A stretch of DNA of 64,000 nt from Pseudoxanthomonas japonensis (GTDB lineage Bacteria > Pseudomonadota > Gammaproteobacteria > Xanthomonadales > Xanthomonadaceae), in assembly GCF_010093445.1 (NCBI RefSeq), contig NZ_PDWW01000020.1, positions 1-64,000 of the forward strand. Reading direction: 5' to 3'. Shown here one piece after another: positions 26,422-35,991 of this stretch; position 1 is the first letter of the stretch; every line of letters begins with the position of its first letter. A program made the position numbers and the translations under genes. The notes beneath the pieces were generated by a model that ran no database searches, was not told the origin of the DNA, and was given only the letters and a program-made list of their open reading frames with translations.

Positions 26422-27491
26422 GTATTCCCGTCTCCTTGCGCAGCCGTGCCGATGCGTTCCAGCCTGTAGCTGCCGTCAAGGACGCGCTCCACCCAGGACT
26501 GGTTGGCCAGGTACCAGTCGACGGTCTCCGCGATGCCCTGCTCGAAGGTGTATGCCGGCTCCCAGCCGAGTTCGTCCCGCAGCTTCGACGCGTCGATCGC
26601 GTAGCGGCGATCATGCCCCGGCCGGTCGGCGACGAAGGCGATCTGGCTGCTGCGTGGCTTACCGTCCCCGCGCGGCATGCGGGCATCGAGCAACTCGCAG
26701 ATCGTATGGACGACCTCGATGTTCTGCTTCTCGGCGTTGCCACCGACGTTGTAGGTCTCGCCTACCCTCCCCTTTTCCAGCACGCTGTGGATCGCACTGC
26801 AGTGATCGCCGACGAAAAGCCAGTCGCGCACGTGCTTTCCGTCGCCGTACACCGGTAGCGGTTCGCCGGCGAGGGCCCGGGCGATGATCAGCGGGATCAG
26901 CTTCTCGGGGAAATGGTAGGGACCGTAGTTGTTGGAACAATTGGTCGTCAGGACTGGCAACCCGTACGTATGGTGGAACGCACGCACCAGATGATCGGAC
27001 GCGGCCTTGGATGCGGAATACGGGGAATTGGGCGCATACGGCGTCGTTTCGGTAAACGTGCCGGTGTCTCCGAGGGAGCCGTATACCTCGTCGGTGGACA
27101 CGTGCAGAAAGCGGAACCGCTCGCTGCGCTCGCCTTCCAACGCCTTCCAGTAATCGCGCGTCGCTTCTAGCAGGCCGAGTGTGCCTACTACATTGGTCCG
27201 GACGAAAGCGGCAGGCCCATCGATGGACCGGTCGACGTGGCTCTCCGCCGCGAAATTGATCACGGCTTCGGGTTGGTGTTCCAGCAGCAGTCGAAACACC
27301 TGTTCGCGGTCACCGATGTCGCCTTGCACGAACACGTGCAGGGGATCGTCCAGAACCGACGCCAGCGTATCCAGATTGCCCGCATAGGTCAGGGCGTCCA
27401 GGTTGACGACTTTCACGCCCTGCGCGATGGCGCGCAGGACGAAGTTCCCACCAATGAAACCGGCGCCGCCGGTCACCAGCCATGTCGACAC
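26418..27491 (-). CDS. rfbB: dTDP-glucose 4,6-dehydratase RmlB
   Basis: NAD-dependent dehydratase forming dTDP-4-keto-6-deoxyglucose. The 357-residue extended SDR has the N-terminal [11 protein letters not shown] motif (8-18), [10 protein letters not shown] and the active-site [12 protein letters not shown], and the FVGDHCSAI segment. First gene of the rml block. The order rfbB-A-C-D with overlaps is that seen in Xanthomonas. Rhamnose made here goes to LPS O-antigen or other surface glycans; no glycosyltransferase is in the window. Confidence 0.97.
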   Translation of the reverse strand: MSTWLVTGGAGFIGGNFVLRAIAQGVKVVNLDALTYAGNLDTLASVLDDPLHVFVQGDIGDREQVFRLLLEHQPEAVINFAAESHVDRSIDGPAAFVRTNVVGTLGLLEATRDYWKALEGERSERFRFLHVSTDEVYGSLGDTGTFTETTPYAPNSPYSASKAASDHLVRAFHHTYGLPVLTTNCSNNYGPYHFPEKLIPLIIARALAGEPLPVYGDGKHVRDWLFVGDHCSAIHSVLEKGRVGETYNVGGNAEKQNIEVVHTICELLDARMPRGDGKPRSSQIAFVADRPGHDRRYAIDASKLRDELGWEPAYTFEQGIAETVDWYLANQSWVERVLDGSYRLERIGTAAQGDGNT

Positions 27492-27544
27492 CGTCAGTAC
27501 TCCTCACCATGATGCCGGCAGTGTGTTGCTGACACGCGAGCTCG

Positions 27545-28045
27545 TCAGAACGGAATGTCGTCATCCGCGAAGTCGTCCATCGGCGCCGGCTGGGAAGCAG
27601 GCGCAGGCGCCTGGCGACGCTGGCCGCCACCACCGCCCTGGTTGCCGTACTCCTGGCGCGGCGTACGCGCCGGACGGTCGCCGCCACCCATGCCACCACC
27701 ACCGCCGCCTTCGCGGCCGCCGAGCATCTGCATCTCGTCGGCGATGATGTCGGTGGAGTACTTCTCCTGACCGTCCTGGCCGGTGTACTTGTCGTAGCGG
27801 ATCGAGCCCTCGACGTACACCGAACTGCCCTTGCGCAGGTATTCGCCGGCGATCTCGCCGAGCTTGCCGAAGAACACCACGCGGTGCCATTCGGTGCGTT
27901 CCTGCTGGTTGCCGTCCTTGTCCTTGCGCACGCTGGTGGTGGCCAGGCTGATCCGCGTGATCGCCATGCCGCCCTGCGTGTAGCGGGTTTCGGGGTCGTT
28001 GCCGAGGTTGCCGACCAGGATGACTTTGTTGATGCCGCGGGCCAT
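27545..28045 (-). CDS. ssb: Single-stranded DNA-binding protein
   Basis: Binds and protects single-stranded DNA in replication, repair and recombination. The 166-residue protein has the OB fold ([19 protein letters not shown] to about residue 110), a Gly/Gln-rich disordered linker and the acidic tip DDDIPF for partner recruitment. It lies 53 nt upstream of rfbB on the same strand and diverges from ispB. Confidence 0.97.
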   Translation of the reverse strand: MARGINKVILVGNLGNDPETRYTQGGMAITRISLATTSVRKDKDGNQQERTEWHRVVFFGKLGEIAGEYLRKGSSVYVEGSIRYDKYTGQDGQEKYSTDIIADEMQMLGGREGGGGGGMGGGDRPARTPRQEYGNQGGGGGQRRQAPAPASQPAPMDDFADDDIPF

Positions 28046-28166
28046 ATCGATATCCGTTCAGGGATGCCCGCCGAGCGCGGGCAAAGACCAGTGGAGTATA
28101 CCTGCCGGGCACCTGCCATCGGCCTTTCGCCGACTCTCATATAGGGCATTACCGCACGCGGACGCC

Positions 28167-28172
28167 TATAAT
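28167..28172 (+). promoter_or_regulatory. -10 box upstream of ispB
   Basis: A consensus TATAAT 26 nt before the ispB start codon. No good -35 is visible at 16-18 nt spacing. Part of the 153-nt ssb/ispB divergent region. Confidence 0.5.
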
Positions 28173-28198
28173 TCCGCGACTTCCCGGCCCATCGTCCT

Positions 28199-29197
28199 AT
28201 GTCCGTCGTCGAATCGCCCCGCCCCGCCCTCGCCCTGTCCGGCATCCAATCGCTCGCCCAGGCCGACATGGCCGCCGTCGATGCCCTGATCCGGGCGCGG
28301 CTGGCGTCGGACGTGGTGCTGATCAACCAGATCGCCGACCACATCATCTCGGCGGGCGGCAAGCGCCTGCGGCCGATGCTGGTGGTGCTGGCCGGCCAGG
28401 CCTGCGGGCCGACCACAGCGGACCACCACCAGCTGGCGGCCATCATCGAGTTCATCCACACCTCCACCCTGCTGCACGACGACGTCGTGGACGAGTCCGA
28501 CCTGCGCCGCGGCCGCAGCACGGCCAATGCGCTGTGGGGAAATGCGCCCAGCGTGCTGGTCGGCGACTTCCTGTATTCGCGCAGTTTCCAGCTGATGGTG
28601 GAACTGGACCGCATGGACGTGATGCGCCTGCTGGCCGATACCACCAACCGCATCGCCGAAGGCGAAGTGCTGCAGCTGCTGCACGTCCACAACCCCGATA
28701 CCGACGAGGCCGCCTACCTGCGCGTGATCGAGCGCAAGACGGCCGTCCTGTTCGCCGCCGGCACGCAGCTGGGCGCGATGGCATCGGGCGCGGCAGGCAA
28801 CGTCCCGCAGAAGCTCTACGACTACGGCATGGCGCTGGGCTATGCCTTCCAGATCGCCGACGACGTGCTCGACTACACGGCCGACGCCGAAGCACTGGGC
28901 AAGAACCTCGGTGACGACCTGGCCGAAGGCAAGGCGACGCTGCCCCTGATCCATGCGATCCGCCACTCCGACGCCGCCACCGCCGATCGCCTGCGCACCA
29001 TCGTGCAGGAAGGCGACGCGGGTGCCATGCCCGAAGTGCTGGCCGCCATCCGCGCGACCGGCGGCCTGGACTACAGCCGCGAGCGCGCGCATCACTACGC
29101 CACGCTGGCCGAGCAGGCGCTCGATGGCCTGCCCGAGTCCGATGCCCTGGCCGCCCTGCGCGGCCTGGCGCGCTACGCGGTGGAGCGCGGGCACTGA
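28199..29197 (+). CDS. ispB: Octaprenyl diphosphate synthase (trans-polyprenyl synthase)
   Basis: Chain-elongating prenyltransferase that makes the side chain of ubiquinone. The 332-residue protein has both Asp-rich motifs, DDVVDESD (94-101) and DDVLDYTAD (221-229), plus GGKRLRP near 53-59. The all-helical fold and length agree with IspB. The exact chain length cannot be deduced with confidence from the sequence; octaprenyl is the usual product in xanthomonads. Confidence 0.95.
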   Translation: MSVVESPRPALALSGIQSLAQADMAAVDALIRARLASDVVLINQIADHIISAGGKRLRPMLVVLAGQACGPTTADHHQLAAIIEFIHTSTLLHDDVVDESDLRRGRSTANALWGNAPSVLVGDFLYSRSFQLMVELDRMDVMRLLADTTNRIAEGEVLQLLHVHNPDTDEAAYLRVIERKTAVLFAAGTQLGAMASGAAGNVPQKLYDYGMALGYAFQIADDVLDYTADAEALGKNLGDDLAEGKATLPLIHAIRHSDAATADRLRTIVQEGDAGAMPEVLAAIRATGGLDYSRERAHHYATLAEQALDGLPESDALAALRGLARYAVERGH

Positions 29198-29210
29198 CCC
29201 GCGCACCGCA

Positions 29211-29990
29211 TCACTTCGCGAACACCTCGGCGAAGAAGTCCGCCATCATCCGGTAGGCACGCTTTGCCGAGCGCTCGTGGTAGACGCAGCCGGGCGGGTT
29301 CTGCGCGTCGGACTCGGCGAAGCAATGCACGGCGCCGCTGAAGTTGACGAACTGCCAGTCGGCGCCGGCCTTGCGCATTTCGTCCTGGAACGCCGTGATC
29401 TCCGCAGCCGAGACATAGGTATCGTCGCCGCCGTTGAGCACCATCACCGGCGTCTTCACGGGCCCCGCCGCAGGAAGATCGGTCGCCAATCCGCCGTGCA
29501 GGCTGACCACGCCGGCGAGTGCGTCACCGGCACGCACCAGTTCCAGTACCGTGCTGCCGCCGAAGCAATAGCCAAACGCACCGATGCGTGCGTGGTCCAC
29601 CAGCGTGGCGGGCTGCTGCTTCAATACCTCGACGGCCTTCTGGACCCGGGCCCGCAGCTTCGGACGGTCGGCGCGCATCGCGGTGGCGACCGGACCGGCC
29701 TCGGCATCGGTCTTCGGTCGGATGCCCTTGCCGTAGACGTCGGCGACCAGCACCACGTAGTCGTTGCCGGCGACGAGATGCGCCTTCTCGATTGCGGACT
29801 CGTTGACGCCCTTCCAGTTCGGCACCATCACCAGGCCCGGGCGCGGGATCTTCACGCTGTCGTCGTAGACGAGGTAGCCGGAGAACGTATCGCTACCGAT
29901 CTTCCATTCAACGGGCTTGGCGACCGGCGCCGCCAGCAGCGCGGGCGACCACAGCAGGGACAGCAGGCAGGGCAGTAACAGGCGGCGCAT
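29211..29990 (-). CDS. Dienelactone hydrolase-family protein, exported
   Basis: Alpha/beta hydrolase of the dienelactone hydrolase family with a signal peptide (cleaved near residue 20). The nucleophile is the cysteine in GYCFGG (C142), with Asp in NGGDDTYVS and His in GAVHCF completing the triad. The 259-residue form starting at 29990 has a GGAG upstream; the longer ORF adds 14 residues ahead of the signal. The natural substrate is unknown; the export signal makes a role in chloroaromatic degradation less likely. Confidence 0.9.
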   Translation of the reverse strand: MRRLLLPCLLSLLWSPALLAAPVAKPVEWKIGSDTFSGYLVYDDSVKIPRPGLVMVPNWKGVNESAIEKAHLVAGNDYVVLVADVYGKGIRPKTDAEAGPVATAMRADRPKLRARVQKAVEVLKQQPATLVDHARIGAFGYCFGGSTVLELVRAGDALAGVVSLHGGLATDLPAAGPVKTPVMVLNGGDDTYVSAAEITAFQDEMRKAGADWQFVNFSGAVHCFAESDAQNPPGCVYHERSAKRAYRMMADFFAEVFAK

Positions 29991-30061
29991 GGCAGGCTCC
30001 TCGTGGGGGACCTGCCGAGTGTAAGACCGCATGCTTGCGGCGGCGTCGACAGCAGGTGACG

Positions 30062-31465
30062 TCAGGCGATCCCGAGACCGGGAATCGCCGTGATGGCGTC
30101 CGGGTCGAAGCCCGCCAGTTCGGCAAAATGACGGCCACGCGCGACGTAGTCCTTGTACTGGCCGAAGCTCGGCGCGCCAGGCGACAGCAGCACGACGCCG
30201 CCTTCGCCCAGGGCCGCCCGTGCGGCAGCGACCGCCTCCGGCAACGTCCCGGCGGCCATCAGCGTGAAGCCGGCCTCCTGCGCCACCGGCGCAAGCAGGG
30301 CATGGATGCGCGGGCCGTTGGCCCCCATCGTGACGATGGTTGCGGGCGCACCGTCGCGCATGTGCTCGGCAAACTCGGACCAGTCCACGCCGCGGTCGTG
30401 CCCGCCAACCAGCAGCGCGATACGCCGGCCGGCGAAACAGTCCAGTGCGGCCAGCGTGGCGTGTGGCGTGGTGCTGATCGAGTCGTTGACCCAGGTGATC
30501 CCGTCGCGCGTGCCCATCACTTGCAGGCGGTTCGGCAGCGGACGGAACGACTGCGCGTGCGCCGCCAGCGGTCGTGCTTCGATGCCCGTCGCTTCCAGCG
30601 CGGTCAGCACCGCACAGAGATTACTGCGGTTGTGGCGACCGGGCAGCGGCAACGGACGCGTGTCCATGACGAACACATCGCCGCGGTACAGGTCATCCTC
30701 GCGAAGATGCCAACCGTCCGCGCGGTTGAACCAGCGGATCTCGCTGTTCGGCAACCGGAGTGCGGCCAGCCGCGGGTCGGCCGCATTGAGCACGGCAATG
30801 CGCGGGTGCGCGTCGGTGACGAGCTTCAGCTTGTCCTCGATGTAGCGCGCTTCACTGCCGTGCCAGTCCAGGTGTTCCGGGAACAGGTTCAGCACGACGG
30901 CGACATCGGGATGCGCACCGCTCACCGCGACATCGCCGGTCTGGTAGCTCGACAGCTCGATGGCCCACGCCTCCGGCGCTGGCTGCGGATCCAGCACTTC
31001 CAGCATCGGCACGCCGATATTGCCGACCAGTGCGGTGCGGCGCCCGGAGGCGCGCAACAGATGCGCCAGCAGCGAGGTCGTGGTGCTCTTGCCCTTGGTG
31101 CCGGTGACGCAGAAGGTGTTCGAGACCACACCGTTGTCGCCCGCATGCTCGGCGAACCACAGGCTGGTGCCACCGATGAAGCGCGTGCCCGACGCCGTGG
31201 CCGCCACCGCTGCCGGTCCATTGGGACTGATGCCAGGCGACTTGATGACAACATCGAACGCCGACAGCCGCTCTGCCGTCGCCTGTGTCTCGACAGAGAG
31301 CAGTTTGTCGTCCAGCGCGGCGGCCTCGACGGCTTCCGCCTCGCTGCAGAACAGCGTCAGCGGCATCGAAAGCAGGCGCGAACGTACCGCGAGATAGGCG
31401 GCACGGCCTTCGCGACCCCAGCCCCAGAGGGCGACACGCTTGCCCTCAAGCTGCGAAATTCGCAC
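30062..31465 (-). CDS. murD2: MurD2, UDP-MurNAc-L-Ala--L-glutamate ligase
   Basis: Mur ligase that adds L-glutamate (not D-glutamate) to UDP-MurNAc-L-alanine, working with the epimerase MurL encoded just upstream; this two-step route was shown in Xanthomonas oryzae. The 467-residue protein has the Mur ligase P-loop [10 protein letters not shown] (121-130), the ELSSYQTGD segment, [11 protein letters not shown], and the C-terminal domain with [16 protein letters not shown] start at the GTG at 31465, preceded by GGGAG, because the longer ORF adds 81 Arg-rich residues antisense in character. It overlaps murL by 20 nt. Classical MurD would be the alternative call; the murL neighbour decides. Confidence 0.92.
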   Translation of the reverse strand: MRISQLEGKRVALWGWGREGRAAYLAVRSRLLSMPLTLFCSEAEAVEAAALDDKLLSVETQATAERLSAFDVVIKSPGISPNGPAAVAATASGTRFIGGTSLWFAEHAGDNGVVSNTFCVTGTKGKSTTTSLLAHLLRASGRRTALVGNIGVPMLEVLDPQPAPEAWAIELSSYQTGDVAVSGAHPDVAVVLNLFPEHLDWHGSEARYIEDKLKLVTDAHPRIAVLNAADPRLAALRLPNSEIRWFNRADGWHLREDDLYRGDVFVMDTRPLPLPGRHNRSNLCAVLTALEATGIEARPLAAHAQSFRPLPNRLQVMGTRDGITWVNDSISTTPHATLAALDCFAGRRIALLVGGHDRGVDWSEFAEHMRDGAPATIVTMGANGPRIHALLAPVAQEAGFTLMAAGTLPEAVAAARAALGEGGVVLLSPGAPSFGQYKDYVARGRHFAELAGFDPDAITAIPGLGIA

Positions 31466-32801
31466 GCAGGCGCTCCCACAGCGCGGCGGGAATGCGGTGT
31501 TCGCCGCCGATTTCCAGCAACGGCGCCACCGCCAGTTCCGCGGCATCGAGCTGCGGGCGGATCTCGTGGTTGAAGCGCGCAACGATCGCGTCCTCGCGCC
31601 ATTCCGGCCGGTCGCCGAGCGTCGCCATCGCCGCACGCGACTCCTGGCCCTCGCCAACGCATTCGAACGGCTTGTGGTCCTGGTACTCCAGCAACGCATC
31701 GAACCCACCCGTCTGGTTCACGTCATCCAGCAGGTTGCGGCCGAAGATGCCGACCAGGCGCGGCTTGGGCATGAACGGCGCCAGCGCCAGGAACACGAAG
31801 TGGCACTTCGGGCACACGCCGCACCAGCGGTTGGTCGGGCGCTCGCCGAGCAGGTGGAAATTGCGGTTGCAACTGGAGAAATGCGCGTCGTAGTGGTCGG
31901 TGCGCGCGAACTGCCGCGCCACCGCCAGCTCCGAGAGCGGGCGCAGCAACGAGTAGTAATGCAGATCCGCGGCGACATGCGACTGGACATAGTCGCCGAA
32001 CGCCTGCTCGAAGGCCCAACCCTTCGACCACTGGTGGTTCACTTCGCCGGTGCCGGGAATCATGCTGCCGTAGCTGGCCGAGCGCTCGTTGGAGAACACC
32101 ACCTGGTCCACGCCGTGCAGCAGCGCGGCCAGCACCATGATCGCCGAGTTGATCGCGGTGACCGGGATATGCCCGTTCCACGCACCCTGGCGGTTGTACT
32201 CGAACAGCTCCGGCGCCAGCGCACGGCCGATGTTGAGCGTGGGCAGGCCCGTACGCGCTGCGCAGGCCGCGATCAGCTGCGAACCGCCGATCCACGTCAC
32301 CGTCTGGTCGACGCCGGCACCCCGCAGCGCCTCGATGCTGACCAGCGAATCCTTGCCGCCGCCGATGGCGACCAGCGCATGCTCATGTAGGCCAGCGGCG
32401 GGCGCGCGGGACTGCGCCTGAGCGCCGACCGGGAAACGCACACGGCCATGCAGGCTCAGGCCGTTGCGGTAGGCGAACTCGCCCAGCCCGTGCACGTAGA
32501 CCTGCTCCATCAGCACGGCGGTCGCTGCGTCGATGGCATAGCCGTCGATGCGGATCTCGCTGGGCACCGCCGCCTTGTAATAGCTGACGCCAGTGATGAG
32601 GTGCAGCAGGCGCACTGCCTGCTCGACCGCCTGCGTGCGCGTGGCATCCAGCGTGAACGGCGCGCCGGGAATCGTGACGGTTTCCGTCAGCTCCGGGCCG
32701 TCGTCGAAGGCGTACACCAGCCGCGCGACGCCGGTTTCCGTCTCGAAGGAACAGCGGACGAAGCGGAAGGCGCGGATGGCGGATTTGTCGAAGTTCGTCA
32801 T
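31446..32801 (-). CDS. murL: MurL, UDP-MurNAc-L-Ala-L-Glu epimerase
   Basis: ATP-dependent epimerase that converts the terminal L-Glu of UDP-MurNAc-L-Ala-L-Glu to D-Glu, replacing glutamate racemase MurI in peptidoglycan synthesis. The 451-residue protein has a PP-loop-like ATP site GGGKDS (147-152) and a Cys cluster [10 protein letters not shown] in its second half, both seen in MurL homologues. ATG overlaps the stop of the upstream membrane-protein gene by 4 nt. Pairing with murD2 makes the assignment strong. Confidence 0.93.
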   Translation of the reverse strand: MTNFDKSAIRAFRFVRCSFETETGVARLVYAFDDGPELTETVTIPGAPFTLDATRTQAVEQAVRLLHLITGVSYYKAAVPSEIRIDGYAIDAATAVLMEQVYVHGLGEFAYRNGLSLHGRVRFPVGAQAQSRAPAAGLHEHALVAIGGGKDSLVSIEALRGAGVDQTVTWIGGSQLIAACAARTGLPTLNIGRALAPELFEYNRQGAWNGHIPVTAINSAIMVLAALLHGVDQVVFSNERSASYGSMIPGTGEVNHQWSKGWAFEQAFGDYVQSHVAADLHYYSLLRPLSELAVARQFARTDHYDAHFSSCNRNFHLLGERPTNRWCGVCPKCHFVFLALAPFMPKPRLVGIFGRNLLDDVNQTGGFDALLEYQDHKPFECVGEGQESRAAMATLGDRPEWREDAIVARFNHEIRPQLDAAELAVAPLLEIGGEHRIPAALWERLRANFAA

Positions 32802-33289
32802 GCGGGGTCCGTACAAGGAACGGCCTGCCGTCGCAGGTAGCGACGGCAGGCGAAGTATTCAAGGAGGAACGCGGGTGCGGCGCCGAACACGATCGCCGCC
32901 AGCGAGCCATAAAAGACGATGATCGGCAACCAGGCCAGGGATTCCCGCAGGTTGCCCGGACTCGCGGCGGCCATCTGGTCGATCGCCAGCGTGACCGCCG
33001 CCCAGGCGGCGAGCGCCAGCGGGAACAGCAGGAACACCACCAGCAAGGTACGCAGCGTCATGCCTCCCGGCTTCCAGTGGCGGCCCATCGCCACGACGCG
33101 CCCATGCCAGCGGGTGGAAAACCAGGCCCCTACACCCGCTGCCAGCAGTACGGCAGGCGCGATGCGCAGCGCGGAGGCGACGTCCCGCATGCCGGCATGA
33201 CGCTCCACCCCCACCAGCCACGCGATGCCGACCGTCAGCACCGCGGCAACCAGCAGGCTGGCTCCGATGAACTCAGCCCGCGGCGACAT
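32798..33289 (-). CDS. Four-TM membrane protein, unknown function
   Basis: A 163-residue protein with four hydrophobic helices (about 9-28, 40-58, 80-102 and 123-147) and no recognised domain. It overlaps the lysA fusion gene by 17 nt upstream and murL by 4 nt downstream, so it is translated within a cell-wall precursor operon. The start at 33289 (MSPRAEFIG) gives a compact protein; a longer start adds 14 residues. Position suggests a role linked to envelope precursor metabolism, but nothing in the sequence names it. Confidence 0.8.
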   Translation of the reverse strand: MSPRAEFIGASLLVAAVLTVGIAWLVGVERHAGMRDVASALRIAPAVLLAAGVGAWFSTRWHGRVVAMGRHWKPGGMTLRTLLVVFLLFPLALAAWAAVTLAIDQMAAASPGNLRESLAWLPIIVFYGSLAAIVFGAAPAFLLEYFACRRYLRRQAVPCTDPA

Positions 33290-35903
33290 CGCCGGACACT
33301 CCTTCGATGACGTCCTCTGCCGGCAGACCACGCAGGTTGTAATGGCTGGCCATCACGAATCCGTAGGCACCTGCATCGGAGAACAGCAGCACATCGCCTT
33401 CGGCCGTCGCCGAGGCCAGCTTGCGGCGCTTGCCGAAGATGTCGCTCGACTCGCAGATCGGACCGACCACGTCGAACGGTTCCTGTTCGGTGTCGTCCAG
33501 GCGCGACAGGTTGGCCACGTCGTGCCAGGCGTCGTACAGCGCCGGGCGGATCAGCGTGTGCATGCCGGCATCGCTGCCGACACGACGGATGCCGAGCTTC
33601 TCGACGACCTGGGTGACGTGCGCCAGCAGGACGCCCGATTCGGCGACCAGGTAGCGACCCGGCTCGATGACAAGCTGGTAGGCCGGATAAGCGGCCTTGA
33701 TCGCGGCCAGGCCTTCGCCCCACGCCGCCAGGTCGAACGGCTCGTCCCCTTCGGCATACGGAATCGGCAGGCCGCCGCCGATGTCGATCGTCTCGATGGT
33801 GCCGATCTGGTCGGCCAGTCCACCCAGCTCATCGGCGATCTGGTTCCAGTGCTGCGCGCTTTCCACGCCACTGCCGAGGTGCGCGTGGAGGCCGGTGATG
33901 CGCACGTCGATCGCACGCGCCGCGGCGAGGAATTCGTCCAGCTTGGCCAACGGCAGGCCGAACTTCGAGCTCTTGCCGCCCGTCTTGACCTTGTCGTGGT
34001 GGCCGTCGCCGCGACCCAGGTCCACGCGCAGCCACAGCCGGCGTCCGCGGAACACCTCAGGCCATTGCTGCAGCGCCTCGACATTGTCGAGGGTGACGTT
34101 GATGCCGCGCTCAAGCGCGAACGCGTACTCGGCGCGCGGCGCGAAACTCGGTGTGAACAGCACGCGCTCCATCGGCAGCGACGGCGCAATCTCGAACACG
34201 CGCTCCAGTTCGCCCCGCGAGACGCATTCCAGACCAAAGCCTTCTTCCACCAGCGCCCGCAGGATAGTCGGATGCGAGTTGGCCTTGATGGCGAAGAAGC
34301 GCCGATCCACCGCGGTGATCGCGGCCAACGCGCGGGCCCGCGCACGCACGACGTCCAGGTCGTAGACGTAACGCGGCGTTTCGCCCTGTGCCAGGGACAG
34401 CAGCCGATCGCGCGCGGACGGCGCGCTCCACCAGCGCACGCCGCGGTGGCGCACGGCGCCGTTGATCTCGCGCCAACTGGGCCCGAACACGCTGGCCTCG
34501 TCGGCCGGCATCGCGCCGCTTTCGATCAGCGCCTCGTGCAGCAGCGGAAGCATGCCGTCGGCGTCGGCTTCGTCGATGACGAAGGTCAGGTTGAGATCGT
34601 TCGACGACTGCGAGATCAGGTGCACCCGCTCGCGGCCGAACATCGCCCACACGTCCGACAGCTTGTGCAGCAGCGAACGCATGCCGCGCCCGACCAGGGT
34701 AATCGCCGTGCACGGCGCGATCACCTTGACCCGGCAAATCTCGGCCAAGTCGGCAGACAGCGCGGCCAGCACGTCGGTGTTGACCAGGTTTTCGCTGGGA
34801 TCCAGCGACACGGTGACGTTGGTCTCCGAGGAGCCGATCAGGTCCACCGACAGGCCATGCTTCTTGAAGCGCGCGAACACGTCCGCCAGGAAGCCGACCT
34901 GCTGCCACATGCCGATGCCTTCCATCGACACCAGCACGATGCCGTTGCGGCGACTGACCGCTTTCACGCCGGGCACGGTCAATGCCGTGCCGTCGATGGT
35001 GGTGCCGGGCAGTTCGGGACGCTCGGTGTCGAGGATCGCCATCGCCACGCCGGCATCGCGGCAGGGCTTGATCGAGCGCGGGTGCAGGACCTTGGCGCCG
35101 GTCGTCGCGATTTCCTGCGCCTCGTAATAGTCCAGTCGTGTCAGCAGGCGTGCGTCGGGCACTTCGCGTGGGTTGGCGCTGAACATGCCGGGCACGTCGG
35201 TCCAGATTTCCACGCGCTGCGCACCGAGCAGGGCGCCGAAGTATGCCGCCGACGTATCCGAGCCGCCGCGGCCGAGGATGGCGGTACCGCCGTCGGCGTG
35301 CCGCGAGATGAAACCCTGGGTCAGCAGCATCCGGTTCGCCTGGCCGGCGAACGCACGGCGCCAGTCCTGGTCGGGCGCGGTATTGCACGACACCGACAGC
35401 CGCTGCGCCCACGGGCTCTGGTTGGGCAGGAAGTTCGCCTGCAGCCAGTGCCGCGCGTCGACCCAGCCGAAATCTAGGCCCTGCGCGCGCAGGTAGGCGA
35501 CGCCGATCGTCGAGGAAAGCAGTTCGCCCTGCCCCAGCACCTCGGCCTGCCAGTCCAAGGTGCGACTCGCGGCACGCGGATCCGTGAGCAGGTTGCGCAA
35601 CGCGGCCAGGCGATCGCCCAGCACGGCATCGGCGTCGAGCTCCAGTTCCGCGAGGAACTCACGGTGGCGCTGCTCTAGCGTCGCCACGCGCTCGGCGCTG
35701 TCCGCGGCGCCGTCGGCGATCGCGGTCAGTTCGTTGGTCACGCCGGACAGCGCCGATACCACCACGAGGATCCGGGCCTCGTTCTCGTCCGCCCGTTTTT
35801 TCGCCAGCGTACCGATCGTGTTCCAGCGGTGGCGACGCGACACCGAGGTGCCGCCGAACTTGAGGACGATCCAACGATCAGACGCGGGGGTGGCAGAGGG
35901 CAT
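33273..35903 (-). CDS. lysA: Bifunctional aspartate kinase/diaminopimelate decarboxylase
   Basis: A fusion of the first and last enzymes of the meso-DAP/lysine pathway, 876 residues. The N-terminal aspartokinase has KFGGTS (15-20), GRGGSDTSA (211-219) and two ACT-like regulatory segments (about 320-470). The C-terminal alanine-racemase-fold decarboxylase has the PLP lysine in FFAIKANSHP (K540), the HLGSG motif and the CESSDIFG substrate motif near the C-terminus. The fused protein is characteristic of Xanthomonadaceae. Combining both activities may tie lysine feedback to DAP consumption. First gene of the lysA-TM-murL-murD2 run. Confidence 0.96.
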   Translation of the reverse strand: MPSATPASDRWIVLKFGGTSVSRRHRWNTIGTLAKKRADENEARILVVVSALSGVTNELTAIADGAADSAERVATLEQRHREFLAELELDADAVLGDRLAALRNLLTDPRAASRTLDWQAEVLGQGELLSSTIGVAYLRAQGLDFGWVDARHWLQANFLPNQSPWAQRLSVSCNTAPDQDWRRAFAGQANRMLLTQGFISRHADGGTAILGRGGSDTSAAYFGALLGAQRVEIWTDVPGMFSANPREVPDARLLTRLDYYEAQEIATTGAKVLHPRSIKPCRDAGVAMAILDTERPELPGTTIDGTALTVPGVKAVSRRNGIVLVSMEGIGMWQQVGFLADVFARFKKHGLSVDLIGSSETNVTVSLDPSENLVNTDVLAALSADLAEICRVKVIAPCTAITLVGRGMRSLLHKLSDVWAMFGRERVHLISQSSNDLNLTFVIDEADADGMLPLLHEALIESGAMPADEASVFGPSWREINGAVRHRGVRWWSAPSARDRLLSLAQGETPRYVYDLDVVRARARALAAITAVDRRFFAIKANSHPTILRALVEEGFGLECVSRGELERVFEIAPSLPMERVLFTPSFAPRAEYAFALERGINVTLDNVEALQQWPEVFRGRRLWLRVDLGRGDGHHDKVKTGGKSSKFGLPLAKLDEFLAAARAIDVRITGLHAHLGSGVESAQHWNQIADELGGLADQIGTIETIDIGGGLPIPYAEGDEPFDLAAWGEGLAAIKAAYPAYQLVIEPGRYLVAESGVLLAHVTQVVEKLGIRRVGSDAGMHTLIRPALYDAWHDVANLSRLDDTEQEPFDVVGPICESSDIFGKRRKLASATAEGDVLLFSDAGAYGFVMASHYNLRGLPAEDVIEGVSGDVAAG

Positions 35904-35923
35904 GGATAGAATGGGGGTGGGAT

Positions 35924-35940
35924 GCCCGAACCCTTCGGGC
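35924..35940 (-). promoter_or_regulatory. Leader hairpin and -10 box before the lysA fusion
   Basis: A 7-bp stem GCCCGAA/TTCGGGC around CCC lies 21 nt upstream of the lysA start. On the minus strand a TAGAAT box (35957-35952) would place the transcript start just ahead of it, so the hairpin would form at the 5' end of a leader of about 40 nt. No leader peptide or riboswitch fold is evident. Confidence 0.4.
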
Positions 35941-35991
35941 GTGAACCGTCGATTCTAGCCCAAGCTCCCGGGCCCGACCGGACCGTACCGC

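Noticed and set aside
27545-28045. Gly-rich repeats in ssb as a possible unstable repeat tract
   Set aside because: Gly/Gln-rich linkers are normal for SSB.
31466-31708. An 81-codon extension of murD2
   Set aside because: Antisense-like Arg/Ser-rich stretch within murL; the GTG at 31465 has a Shine-Dalgarno sequence and gives normal length.
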